This document shows positions 52,435 to 60,580 of a stretch of DNA of 64,000 nucleotides, piece after piece. A model generated the notes under the pieces. The model worked only from the letters and a program-made list of their open reading frames with translations. It was not told where the DNA came from and did not search any database. This DNA comes from Trichodesmium sp002260545 (GTDB taxonomy: Bacteria > Cyanobacteriota > Cyanobacteriia > Cyanobacteriales > Microcoleaceae), in contig NZ_JBNHEQ010000158.1 of assembly GCF_050016015.1 (NCBI RefSeq), positions 31,644-95,643 on the forward strand, given 5' to 3'. The stretch's first letter is position 1. Every line of letters starts with the position of its first letter. Position numbers and translations under genes: made by a program.

Positions 52435-54060
52435 ATGGACTATCAAGAATTGCTCGACATTGCCGAAACAGAACAAAACAAGCAAAAAACCATTCGGGTT
52501 CACTGTTGCACATCTACAGGTTGTCAAGCTTCTAACTCTGTAGACGTGATGAAAAATATGAAGAATGCAGTCAAAAAACTTGGTCTAGAAGAGCGCGTCC
52601 AAGTAGTAGGAGTCGGCTGCATGGGAGCTTGCGGACGTGGACCTCTAGTACAAATAGATCCTGATGACACCCTCTACGAAGAAGTAGAACCTGAAAACGC
52701 AGCTAGCATTATTGAGGCACTCAATGGCGGTACAACTGAAGTTATCAAAGGTGACTCCCAACATCCATTCTTTTCTCGCCAACTCCGCATAGTTAGGGAA
52801 AATACAGGGAAAATTGACCCCGAACGCATAGAAGAATACATAGCTGTGGGTGGATATCAATCTCTATATCACGCTATACATGAAATGTCTCCTACTGAAG
52901 TAGTAGACGAAATTACTCGCAGTGGGTTGCGAGGTAGGGGCGGTGGCGGTTATCCCACTGGTTTAAAATGGGCAACAGTTGCCAAAATGCCAGAAGGTCA
53001 GAAATATATTATCTGCAACGGTGATGAAGGAGACCCCGGTGCATTTATGGATCGGAGTGTATTGGAAAGTGACCCCCATTTAGTATTAGAAGGAATGGCG
53101 ATCGCTGCTTATGCTGTGGGAGCAAATCATGGTTTTATCTACGTTCGCGCCGAATATCCCCTCGCTATCCAACGCTTAAAAAAAGCTATTCAACAAGCTA
53201 AAAAATACGGACTATTAGGTAGTCAAATATTTGAATGTCCTTTTGACTTTAAAATTGATATCCGCATCGGTGCAGGTGCATTCGTTTGTGGAGAAGAAAC
53301 TGCCCTCATTCAATCAGTAGAAGGCAAACGTGGCAACCCAGTTCCTCGTCCTCCATATCCTGCTCAGTCTGGTATTTGGGGTTGCCCAACTCTAATTAAT
53401 AATGTGGAAAGCTTTGCCAACATTGCTCCTATTATCAAAAAAGGTGCAGACTGGTATGCTAGTATTGGCACCGAAGATAGCAAAGGTACAAAAATCTTTG
53501 CTCTCACAGGTAAAGTCAGGAATAATGGTTTAATTGAAGTACCGATGGGAATTACCTTACGAGAAATAGTAGAAGAAATGGGCGGTGGCGTTCCTGGTGG
53601 AGAAGTGAAAGCAGTGCAAACAGGCGGGCCTTCTGGTGGTTGTATTCCTGCTTCCATGCTTGATACTCCTGTAGACTACAAATCTCTCAGTAGTGTGGGT
53701 TCCATGATGGGTTCTGGTGGCATGGTTGTCATGGATAAGGAAACGAGTATGGTAGAGGTAGCGCAGTTTTACATGGAATTTTGTCGTGGTGAAACTTGCG
53801 GAAAATGTGTTCCTTGTCGCACGGGTACTGTGCAATTGTATTCTTTGCTGACTAAGATACTGAACAAAAAGGCGACTTCTCTTGATTTGGAAAAATTAGA
53901 AGAGTTGTCATATTTGGTGAAAGATACTAGCTTATGTGGTTTGGGAATGACTGCACCTAATCCGGTTTTGAGTACGTTGCACTATTTTAAAGAAGAATAT
54001 CTAGATTTGTTGCAGGAATCAGAATTTAGTAACGGTAAAGTTGTCAGTGCCGCTCATTAA
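52435..54060 (+). CDS. hoxF: Hydrogenase diaphorase subunit HoxF
   Basis: A 541-residue flavoprotein (NuoF homologue with an N-terminal NuoE-like thioredoxin domain). The N-terminal [2Fe-2S] ligands are in HCCTSTGCQ and VGCMGACGRGP. NADH/FMN motifs: GRGGGGYPTGLKW (about residues 164-176) and CNGDEGDPGAFMDR. The C-terminal [4Fe-4S] site is ETCGKCVPCRTGT plus DTSLCGLGMT. It oxidises or reduces NAD(P)H for the hydrogenase. The ATG at 52435 has AGGAG 9 bases upstream. Length is as expected. Confidence 0.97.
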   Translation: MDYQELLDIAETEQNKQKTIRVHCCTSTGCQASNSVDVMKNMKNAVKKLGLEERVQVVGVGCMGACGRGPLVQIDPDDTLYEEVEPENAASIIEALNGGTTEVIKGDSQHPFFSRQLRIVRENTGKIDPERIEEYIAVGGYQSLYHAIHEMSPTEVVDEITRSGLRGRGGGGYPTGLKWATVAKMPEGQKYIICNGDEGDPGAFMDRSVLESDPHLVLEGMAIAAYAVGANHGFIYVRAEYPLAIQRLKKAIQQAKKYGLLGSQIFECPFDFKIDIRIGAGAFVCGEETALIQSVEGKRGNPVPRPPYPAQSGIWGCPTLINNVESFANIAPIIKKGADWYASIGTEDSKGTKIFALTGKVRNNGLIEVPMGITLREIVEEMGGGVPGGEVKAVQTGGPSGGCIPASMLDTPVDYKSLSSVGSMMGSGGMVVMDKETSMVEVAQFYMEFCRGETCGKCVPCRTGTVQLYSLLTKILNKKATSLDLEKLEELSYLVKDTSLCGLGMTAPNPVLSTLHYFKEEYLDLLQESEFSNGKVVSAAH

Positions 54061-54310
54061 ATGTAGGGGCGAATGGCCAAATATAGGGGCGAATGGCGAT
54101 TTGCCCCTACGAAGGTAAATATTCTTATTTTTTTGAATTAGGTATGTTCATTAATTGATAATTGATAATGGATAATTGATAATTACCTCTGGTTAAAACC
54201 GCACGGGAATTGAAGATTGGGAAATATCCTAGCACTTTTTTTCCCCTATCCAAGGGGAGGCTTTAAACCACAATTATTTAATTAACAATTAATAATTAAT
54301 AATTCGGTAA
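54061..54310. repeat. GTAGGGGCGAATGGC repeats and family A repeat
   Basis: GTAGGGGCGAATGGC (54063), a second ATAGGGGCGAATGGCGATTT and GCCCCTAC (to about 54112) form hairpins. From 54146 a family A copy nearly identical to the internal part of 46322-46620 fills the rest up to AATAATTCGG. Confidence 0.7.
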
Positions 54311-54332
54311 TAGATTAGGAGTAGAAGAAAAT

Positions 54333-55049
54333 ATGTCAGTAATAACGTTAACTATTGATGATAATCAAATTGCAGTTGAGGAGGGAACTACTGTTCTCGA
54401 AGCTGCAAAGGAAGCGGGGGTTAATATTCCCACTCTCTGTCATTTGGAGGGTATCACCGATATTGGAGCTTGTCGGTTGTGTATGGTAGAGATTTCTGGG
54501 ATGAGAAAGTTATTACCTGCTTGCGTGACTCAGGTTGCCGAGGGAATGGAAATACAGACTCAGACTCCGAAGTTGCAAGAATATCGGCGGATGTTGGTGG
54601 AGTTGCTGTTTTCTGAGGGTAATCATGTTTGTGCGGTTTGTGTTGCCAATGGAAACTGTGAGTTGCAAAATGTGGCAATTGAAGTAGGGATGGATCATAC
54701 TCGGTTTACTTATCGTTTTCCAGACCGAGGAATGGATCTATCTCACAAACAGTTTGGTATAGATCATAATCGTTGTATTTTGTGTACTCGCTGTGTGCGG
54801 GTTTGTGATGAAATAGAAGGTGCCCATGTTTGGGATGTGGGTAGTCGTGGCGCTGCTTGTTTTATTGTTTCTGGTTTAGATCAATCTTGGGGAACAGTAG
54901 ATGCTTGTACTTCCTGCGGTAAATGTGTGGATGCTTGTCCAACTGGGGCAATTTTCCGTAAGGGGACAACTGTAGCTGAGAAGGAGCGCGATCGCTCTAA
55001 GTTGGAATTTTTGGTCAATGCGAGGGAAAATCACCAGTGGACAAGGTGA
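54333..55049 (+). CDS. hoxU: Hydrogenase diaphorase subunit HoxU
   Basis: A 238-residue Fe-S protein (N-terminal NuoG-like). Ligands in order: [2Fe-2S] Cys36, Cys47, Cys50, Cys64 (LCHLEG, GACRLCMVE, PAC); the His-Cys3 [4Fe-4S] site in NHVCAVCVANGNCEL; and two ferredoxin-type sites NRCILCTRCVRVC and DACTSCGKCVDACPTG. It conducts electrons between HoxF and HoxYH. Start ATG at 54333 with AGGAG upstream. The C-terminus (ENHQWTR) is normal. Confidence 0.97.
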   Translation: MSVITLTIDDNQIAVEEGTTVLEAAKEAGVNIPTLCHLEGITDIGACRLCMVEISGMRKLLPACVTQVAEGMEIQTQTPKLQEYRRMLVELLFSEGNHVCAVCVANGNCELQNVAIEVGMDHTRFTYRFPDRGMDLSHKQFGIDHNRCILCTRCVRVCDEIEGAHVWDVGSRGAACFIVSGLDQSWGTVDACTSCGKCVDACPTGAIFRKGTTVAEKERDRSKLEFLVNARENHQWTR

Positions 55050-55064
55050 ATGAAGTCAGAAGTC

Positions 55065-55140
55065 GTAGGGGCGTTTCGGCTGTCGCCGACATTAAAAGGC
55101 GAAGCCCATGCCGTTAGGCTATATGGCCATTCGCCCCTAC
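55065..55140. repeat. GTAGGGGCG hairpin repeat between hoxU and hoxY
   Basis: GTAGGGGCGTTTCGGC on the left and GGCCATTCGCCCCTAC on the right, around CGAAGCCCATGCCGTTAGGC. Related units are at 54063 and 20670. Confidence 0.75.
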
Positions 55141-55239
55141 AGGAGTCAAAAATATGAAAATTATTCAGTGGGAGCATCTTGCTCCCGTGGGTGAGCGATA
55201 TTTCTGAAACAAAAAAATAGAGTTATTTTCCATTCTCTA

Positions 55240-55281
55240 TTCCCTGTTCCCTGTTCCCTACTCCCTACTCCCTACTCCCTA
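55240..55281. repeat. TCCCTAC/TCCCTGT heptamer array
   Basis: About five TCCCTAY/TCCCTGT heptamers end 17 bases before the hoxY ATG, displacing any strong ribosome binding site (only AAAGG remains). Confidence 0.85.
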
Positions 55282-55297
55282 ATTAAAGGTATTTATT

Positions 55298-55849
55298 ATG
55301 TCAAATAAAATTAAATTTGCCACAGTTTGGTTAGCTGGATGTTCTGGTTGTCATATGTCGTTTCTCGACTTAGATGAATGGTTGTTTGAACTAGCAAGTC
55401 ATGTTGATGTTGTTTATAGTCCGGTTGGCAGCGATATTAAAGAATATCCAGAAAATGTTGATGTTTGTTTAGTGGAAGGAGGCATCGCTAATCAAGATAA
55501 TTTAGAAATAATTCTTGAGGTGAGGAAAAAGACTAAAACGTTAATTTCTTTTGGAGATTGTGCTGTTACTGCTAATGTGCCAGCTATGCGAAATATGTTA
55601 GGTGGTACAAGTCCTGTTTTAGAACGAAGTTATTTAGAATTGGCAGATGAAACTAAAAAATTACCATACGAACCGGGAATTGTACCAGAATTACTGGATA
55701 AAGTTCGACCTGTACATGAAATTGTACCTGTAGATATTTTTATGCCTGGATGTCCGCCTTCTGCTGATAGAATTCAGGCAACTTTAGAGCCTTTATTAAA
55801 GGGTGAAAAGCCAAAAATGGAAGGTCGAAAAATGATTAAATTTGGGTAA
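55298..55849 (+). CDS. hoxY: [NiFe] hydrogenase small subunit HoxY
   Basis: A 183-residue small subunit carrying the proximal [4Fe-4S] cluster. Ligands by family pattern: Cys15 and Cys18 (LAGCSGCHMSFLDLD), Cys88 (FGDCAVTANVP) and Cys152 (MPGCPPSADRI). The C-terminal KMEGRKMIKFG codons are the source of a tandem 3'-end duplication immediately downstream. The ATG at 55298 follows a heptamer array and has only a weak AAAGG. HoxH is separated by 1.57 kb and a nuclease gene instead of being adjacent. Confidence 0.96.
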   Translation: MSNKIKFATVWLAGCSGCHMSFLDLDEWLFELASHVDVVYSPVGSDIKEYPENVDVCLVEGGIANQDNLEIILEVRKKTKTLISFGDCAVTANVPAMRNMLGGTSPVLERSYLELADETKKLPYEPGIVPELLDKVRPVHEIVPVDIFMPGCPPSADRIQATLEPLLKGEKPKMEGRKMIKFG

Positions 55850-56215
55850 AGAAAGAAGGATTTTTAGTAGGTTGGGTTGAGTAAACGAAACCCAACATAT
55901 ACACAAAATAGCTTTCCTGAAATGGAAGGTCGAAAAATGATTAAGTTTGGGTGAGTTTGAGTAGGTTGGGTTGAGTAAACGAAACCCAAAATATACAAAA
56001 AATACCTTTCCTGAAATGGAAGGTCGAAAAATGATTAAGTTTGGGTGAATTTTAGTAGGTTGGATTGACTAAAAGAAACCCAAAATATACAAAAAATACC
56101 TTTCCTGAAATGGAAGGTCGAAAAATGATTAAGTTTGGGTAAATAAAGAAGGAGTTTTAGTAGGTTGGGTTGAGGAAACGAAACCCAACATATATAAAAA
56201 ATACCTTTCCTTTTA
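55815..56215. repeat. Four-copy tandem duplication of the hoxY 3' end
   Basis: Copies start with AAATGGAAGGTCGAAAAATG at 55815 (the genuine hoxY end), 55920, 56014 and 56108; periods 105, 94 and 94 bp. Each contains the last codons GRKMIKFG or a variant, then GTAGGTTGGGTTGA and GAAACCCAA, then TATACAAAAAATACCTTTCC. Downstream copies have no upstream coding sequence. Confidence 0.93.
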
Positions 56216-56384
56216 CTGTCTAATAACGACAATTTCAACCCTAACCTACACATCTTTTTTGTTTGGTTGTGCTGCCTTTTTATCTAATGCCTGGATTGTT
56301 CAATATTTAGGATTGGTATACATATTTCTGTTGGGTTGCGCTGTCGCTTAACCAAACCTACTAATAAGTCACTAACAAAATCTG

Positions 56385-56924
56385 ATGAAAAGACAAAAAA
56401 TTCATCTAATTTTAGCTGTCATATCCTGTGGAGTTTTAATAAAATTATCTCTATTAAATACTCCCCAGTCTTTGGCTACTCAACAGGCAAGAATTTCTCG
56501 GATTCTTGATGGAGATACTTTAGAAATTACTATGTCAGAATGTCGAATTCCTTGGGAAGGAAATTCACAATTATGTCGGCTACAACTTGCCTGTATTGAT
56601 GGTCCTGATTATGGAGATAGTCCGTTTTTTGAGGATGCTAAAAGTAGACTTGAAACATTAATTCCTAGAGGTACAATAGTATCAGTTAGTGATACAGGAA
56701 AAAGTAGTCGTAAACGGATAGTTGCAGAAGTATTTAAAGATAATACTTCTATTAATTTACAACTGGTTCGAGAAGGAAAAGCTTCTCTTTTTTGTAAACA
56801 TCTAAATGATACTTGCCCTAGTTCAAAAAGTGCTTACTTAAATGCTCAAAATTCTGCTAGACAAGCAGGTTTAGGTGTCTGGAATTCTAAACAATATTGG
56901 GGAAAAGCCCGTGTTTGTAATTAG
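56385..56924 (+). CDS. Secreted staphylococcal-nuclease-like (TNase) protein between hoxY and hoxH
   Basis: A 179-residue SNase-fold protein with an N-terminal signal or anchor (HLILAVISCGVLIKLSLL, about residues 7-24). The TNase pattern ISRILDGDTLEI, CRLQLACIDGPD and RKRIVAEVFKDNTSINLQLV plus REGKASLF is present; catalytic Arg (CRLQ) and Arg (RKRIVAEV) positions are kept, while the acidic catalytic residue cannot be confirmed. Six or more Cys suggest disulfides. It probably degrades nucleic acid in the periplasm. It has no obvious tie to hydrogenase and looks inserted into the hox operon. Confidence 0.85.
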   Translation: MKRQKIHLILAVISCGVLIKLSLLNTPQSLATQQARISRILDGDTLEITMSECRIPWEGNSQLCRLQLACIDGPDYGDSPFFEDAKSRLETLIPRGTIVSVSDTGKSSRKRIVAEVFKDNTSINLQLVREGKASLFCKHLNDTCPSSKSAYLNAQNSARQAGLGVWNSKQYWGKARVCN

Positions 56925-57415
56925 GATTTAAGTAGTTATAATTCAAGCTTGTAGTTTTGCTCTAGACCAAACTTTAGATAGGGCTATAGCTTTACTACAA
57001 ACATATAATTCAATTGAGACATCATATTAGAGTAAGCATTTAGTTGTCAGTTATTAGCTATTGATTTTGGAGGAAGTAAAAGCAATTGAGAAATTGAGAA
57101 AGAATTACAATTTACTGCTAATAATTAAATGCTTAAGTTTATTAAATTTACCTCTAAACTTGTAAGCATTCAGCCGTCAGCTAAGAGCTATCAGCTAAGG
57201 TGTTTAGTATTTAGACTGTATACTCAATTTTTGTCAAAGGCAATAGGGAATACACAATCTAGATACACAACACAAATGCGAGTTATTAACTAATTTTTTG
57301 GCTAAAGCTGAAAGCTGAGTGCTAATAGCTGTTTGCGCAGCATTCCACAGGAAATGCTTACCTAAACTTAATCAACAAAAATCATAATTTTATTCAACTA
57401 AGGAGAAAATAAACC
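56925..57415. other. 491-bp spacer upstream of hoxH with AGCTATCAGC-type repeats
   Basis: TAAGCATTCAGCCGTCAGCT, AGCTATCAGCTAAGG (about 57168-57200) and TAGCTGTTTGCGCAGCATTC, CACAGGAAATGCTTACC (about 57325-57362). Similar strings lie at 50620, 61750, 62020 and 63770. AAGGAGAAAATAAACC precedes the hoxH ATG. Confidence 0.5.
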
Positions 57416-58843
57416 ATGTCTAAAACAGTAGTCATCGACCCCGTAACTAGAATCGAAGGTCATGCCAAAATATCCGTTATATTAGACGATGCTGGAGAAG
57501 TATCCGACTGTCGGTTTCATGTCGTAGAATATCGCGGGTTTGAAAAATTTTGTGAAGGACGACCCTTTACAGAAATGGCAGGAATAACAGCAAGAATTTG
57601 TGGAATTTGCCCTGTAAGTCATTTATTAGCAGCTGCTAAAACAGGAGATAAAATTCTCGCAGTGCAAGTTCCTCCCGCCGGAGAAAAATTGCGTAGAATG
57701 ATGAATTTAGGGCAGATAATTCAGTCTCATGCTTTAAGTTTTTTCCATCTTAGTAGTCCTGATTTTCTATTAGGTTGGGATAGCGACCCTGCCACACGAA
57801 ATGTCTTTGGTTTAATGGTAGAAAATCCTGATTTAGCAAGGGCAGGAATTAGACTCCGGCAGTTCGGTCAAACTGTGATTGAATTGTTAGGAGCTAGAAA
57901 AATTCATGCTGCTTGGGCAGTACCAGGTGGTGTCCGAACTCCACTTTCTGAAGAAGGACGAGAATGGATAAAAAATCGTCTGCCAGAATCTTTTGAAACT
58001 ATCAATATTGCTCTTAATTTGTTTAACGATTTATTAGATGAACAATTGAAAACTGAAGCTGAAGTTTTTGGTAAGTTTCCATCATTATTTCTGGGATTAG
58101 TTGGAGCAAATGGTGACTGGGAACATTACGGCGGAAAGTTACGGTTTACTGATGGTGAAGGTAATATTGTTGCTGATAATTTGAGCGAAGATAATTATGA
58201 GGAATTTTTAGGAGAAGCAGTAGAAACTTGGTCTTATTTGAAATTTCCTTATTACAAACCAATGGGTTATCCTAATGGTATTTATCGAGTCGGACCTCTT
58301 GCTCGCTTAAATGTTTGTTCACAAGTTGGTACAGAAAAAGCAGACCAAGAATTAAAAGAACTTCGAGAGCGGGCAGGTGGCGTTCCGACTTCTTCTTTCT
58401 TCTATCATTCTGCTCGTTTGATAGAAATTCTTGCTTGTTTAGAAAAAATTGAACAACTGATAGACGACCCTGATATTGTTTCCCCACGCACCCGCGCTAC
58501 TGCTGGTATTAACTGTTTAGAAGGAGTGGGAGTTAGTGAAGCGCCAAGGGGTACTTTATTCCATCATTATAAAGTAGATGAAAATGGCATTATTCAGAAA
58601 GTAAATATGATTATTGCCACTGGTCAAAATAATCTGGCAATGAATCAAACTGTCACTCAAATAGCTAAACATTATATTCACAATAATCAAATTCCAGAGG
58701 GAATGTTGAACAGAGTTGAAGCTGGTATTCGTGCTTACGATCCTTGTTTAAGTTGTTCGACTCATGCAGCAGGTCAAATGCCATTACATATTCAATTAAT
58801 TTCAGCAAATGGGAATCTTTTAGATGAGGTTTATCGGAATTAA
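57416..58843 (+). CDS. hoxH: [NiFe] hydrogenase large subunit HoxH
   Basis: A 475-residue large subunit holding the Ni-Fe active site. Ligands: Cys62 and Cys65 (RICGICPVSH) and Cys444 and Cys447 (DPCLSCSTHAAGQMP). The precursor has a 25-residue C-terminal tail after His450, which in this family is removed by the protease HoxW after Ni insertion; no hoxW is seen in the window. RIEGHAKI at the N-terminus and GHYIHNNQIPEGMLNRVE-like region are typical. ATG at 57416 with AAGGAG 12 bases upstream. The stop is followed directly by heptamers. Confidence 0.97.
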   Translation: MSKTVVIDPVTRIEGHAKISVILDDAGEVSDCRFHVVEYRGFEKFCEGRPFTEMAGITARICGICPVSHLLAAAKTGDKILAVQVPPAGEKLRRMMNLGQIIQSHALSFFHLSSPDFLLGWDSDPATRNVFGLMVENPDLARAGIRLRQFGQTVIELLGARKIHAAWAVPGGVRTPLSEEGREWIKNRLPESFETINIALNLFNDLLDEQLKTEAEVFGKFPSLFLGLVGANGDWEHYGGKLRFTDGEGNIVADNLSEDNYEEFLGEAVETWSYLKFPYYKPMGYPNGIYRVGPLARLNVCSQVGTEKADQELKELRERAGGVPTSSFFYHSARLIEILACLEKIEQLIDDPDIVSPRTRATAGINCLEGVGVSEAPRGTLFHHYKVDENGIIQKVNMIIATGQNNLAMNQTVTQIAKHYIHNNQIPEGMLNRVEAGIRAYDPCLSCSTHAAGQMPLHIQLISANGNLLDEVYRN

Positions 58844-58850
58844 AAGAAGT

Positions 58851-58892
58851 AAGAAGGAAGAAGGAAGAAGGAAGAAGGAAGAAGGAAGAAGG
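58851..58892. repeat. AAGAAGG heptamer array after hoxH
   Basis: Six copies of AAGAAGG starting seven bases after the hoxH stop codon. Confidence 0.9.
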
Positions 58893-58907
58893 AGAAGAGA
58901 AGAAAGT

Positions 58908-59024
58908 TATAGCAATTCCCACAGTTATGAAGTAAAGTTATTTTTCTTATCTTCATACTCCTATAAATTTTCTGGTTACCAAAGCCAAAAAATTTCGTAC
59001 CTCACGAGTATGGGAATTGCTATA
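58908..59024. mobile_element. 117-bp MITE (family D relative)
   Basis: TATAGCAATTCCCACAGT on the left is inverted against GAGTATGGGAATTGCTATA on the right. Its inner AAAAAATTTCGTACCTCACG is the reverse of GTGAGGTACAAATTTTT in the element that breaks the hydrolase gene. Confidence 0.7.
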
Positions 59025-59057
59025 TCAATAGAAAATGAAAGTTATAGAAGTCTAAGT

Positions 59058-59142
59058 AGGGTGCATCTCAAATTTGAATAAACCCAAAAAATTAAGGTTT
59101 TTATACACAAATAAAATAGGATTGCTATATGAGATTCACCCT
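59058..59142. mobile_element. 85-bp MITE with AGGGTGCATCTCA ends
   Basis: AGGGTGCATCTCA is inverted against TGAGATTCACCCT. Inside is ACACAAATAAAATAGGATTG, also present near 135-155 and in reverse near 11735. Confidence 0.7.
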
Positions 59143-59384
59143 CTAAGTATAAGTAAAAAATTATCACTCCCCATCTCCAAAAATATCTTCCTTTTTCTTT
59201 TTTATTGAGAGCTAGGATCGGCAAATTTAAATAGTTTGACTGTCAGGAATAAAAAAATCATCATTTGAATAAATCTTCTATGAAAATCGGATTTAGTATG
59301 AGCTGTTAAATTTTTGTCTTTATCCTCTTGAATCTTTAATTGCTAACTATTTTTAGGCTCTCTACTAGAAGAAAAAATACAAGT

Positions 59385-59696
59385 ATGAAAAATCTCTCCT
59401 GTTCTCCATCGCCTACAAAAAAAAGAACGATGAAAAAAGAAAACTTATACCTTTGTATGGGTTCTGCTTGTCATCAACTAGGAGTTTATGAAGTATTGCC
59501 AAAACTCCAAAGTATGATAAGTGAATATAAACTAGAAGACACAATAGAATTAAAAGGTTCCTTTTGTTTAGAAAGTTGTAGTGATGGAATTGTGATGAAA
59601 TACAAAAATCAAGTATTTCTCAAAATTAATTCTGAAAATATCGAACAAAAATTCCAAGAAGAAATCTTACCTAGTATTATCAAAACAGTCAACTAA
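59385..59696 (+). CDS. Thioredoxin-like [2Fe-2S] protein, Hox-associated
   Basis: A 103-residue protein (88 if the ATG at 59430 is used, which is equally plausible). It has a thioredoxin-like ferredoxin fold: C-x4-C in YLCMGSACHQLG and C-x3-C in SFCLESCSDG, the same arrangement as the Fe-S domain of HoxE/NuoE, but without the helical N-terminal part. It is probably a redox sensor or small electron carrier. It heads a likely unit with the PAS and SpoIIE-type genes; I know this trio from clostridial [FeFe]-hydrogenase operons. Its 3' end is duplicated twice downstream in decayed form. Confidence 0.88.
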   Translation: MKNLSCSPSPTKKRTMKKENLYLCMGSACHQLGVYEVLPKLQSMISEYKLEDTIELKGSFCLESCSDGIVMKYKNQVFLKINSENIEQKFQEEILPSIIKTVN

Positions 59697-59940
59697 TAAC
59701 TGATAAAACTGATAACTGAGAAGACACAATAGAATTAAAAGGTTACTTTTTTTGAGAAAGTTGTAGTGATGGAATTTTGATGAAATACAAAAATCAACTA
59801 TTTCTTAAAATTAATTCTGACAATATCGAACAAAAATTCAAAGACGAAATTTTACCTAGTATTAATAAAACAGTTAACTAATAACTAACTGTTTAAAAAG
59901 TTGTAGTGAAGGAAGTTTAATGAAATAGAAAAATCAAGGA
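59697..59940 (+). pseudogene. Two decayed tandem copies of the [2Fe-2S] gene's 3' end
   Basis: Copy 2 (59720-59887) matches 59535-59700 closely but has TTTTTTTGAGAAAG in place of TTTTGTTTAGAAAG, creating a stop and losing the first Cys of the C-x3-C pair. Copy 3 (59891-59940) is a 50-bp remnant with GAAATAG replacing GAAATAC. TAACTGATAAAACTGATAAC strings join copies 1 and 2. Confidence 0.88.
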
Positions 59941-60036
59941 CTGATGATAAATTTAGACAGCGGAAATATTTTCCCAACTATTCCATGTTACTTGCTATAC
60001 TATTATAACAAACAATCAACTGATAACTAATAAATC

Positions 60037-60043
60037 AGGGGAG
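60037..60043 (+). promoter_or_regulatory. Ribosome binding site for a TTG start
   Basis: AGGGGAG lies 9 bases before TTG at 60053. No ATG is available before the PAS domain, so this site decides the start. Confidence 0.65.
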
Positions 60044-60052
60044 TAAATTATT

Positions 60053-60580
60053 TTGACTAACGAAAAAAATATCTGGCAAATTATCTGGGAATATGACCCT
60101 AATGGTTTAATTGTTGTTGACACTCAGATGAATATTACTTTGGTTAATCCCGCATTTTGTAAGATGTTTAATGTTAACCAAAATGAGACCATTGGTCAAC
60201 CTGCATCTACCATTTTAGAAGATTTAAAAGATTTCCAAAAAGTGTGGGAAAAAGATGAAGTAATTCGGGGTAGAGAAAAAAGATATGACCTGGAACATCA
60301 TAAAAATTCAGAAACTGATATTTTGTATGTCAAAGAAGTCATATTTCCGATTCGCGACCAAAATTTAATTGCTTGTATCATGGTTGATATTACCCATGAA
60401 TGGCAACGAAAACAAGAAATGATTAATTTAAGAAACGAAACAGTTAGTAAAGTCAATGAAGTAGTAGACCATCAAATGAAAGTAGTGCAAGAAATAGCCG
60501 GATTATTAGGAGAAACAACTGCAGAAACGAAGGTTAGTTTATTAAAAATAATCAAAATGGTAAATCAGGAGACTGTCTAG
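60053..60580 (+). CDS. PAS-domain sensor protein, Hox-associated
   Basis: A 175-residue protein with one PAS domain (about residues 8-118: LIVVDTQMNITLVNPAFCKM, FNVNQNETIGQPASTILEDL, IFPIRDQNLIACIMVDITHE). A helical tail follows, with VVDHQMKVVQEIAGLLGETT and AETKVSLLKI. That tail is one I remember from PAS proteins encoded beside [FeFe] hydrogenases in clostridia. No kinase domain is present, so it likely signals by contact with the SpoIIE-type phosphatase, whose ATG follows its stop codon without a gap. It starts with TTG at 60053. One Cys in AFCKM lies in the PAS core. Confidence 0.88.
   Translation: MTNEKNIWQIIWEYDPNGLIVVDTQMNITLVNPAFCKMFNVNQNETIGQPASTILEDLKDFQKVWEKDEVIRGREKRYDLEHHKNSETDILYVKEVIFPIRDQNLIACIMVDITHEWQRKQEMINLRNETVSKVNEVVDHQMKVVQEIAGLLGETTAETKVSLLKIIKMVNQETV

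Noticed and set aside
56035..56253. Minus-strand frame in the hoxY tail duplication
   Set aside because: It only reflects the duplicated hairpin DNA.
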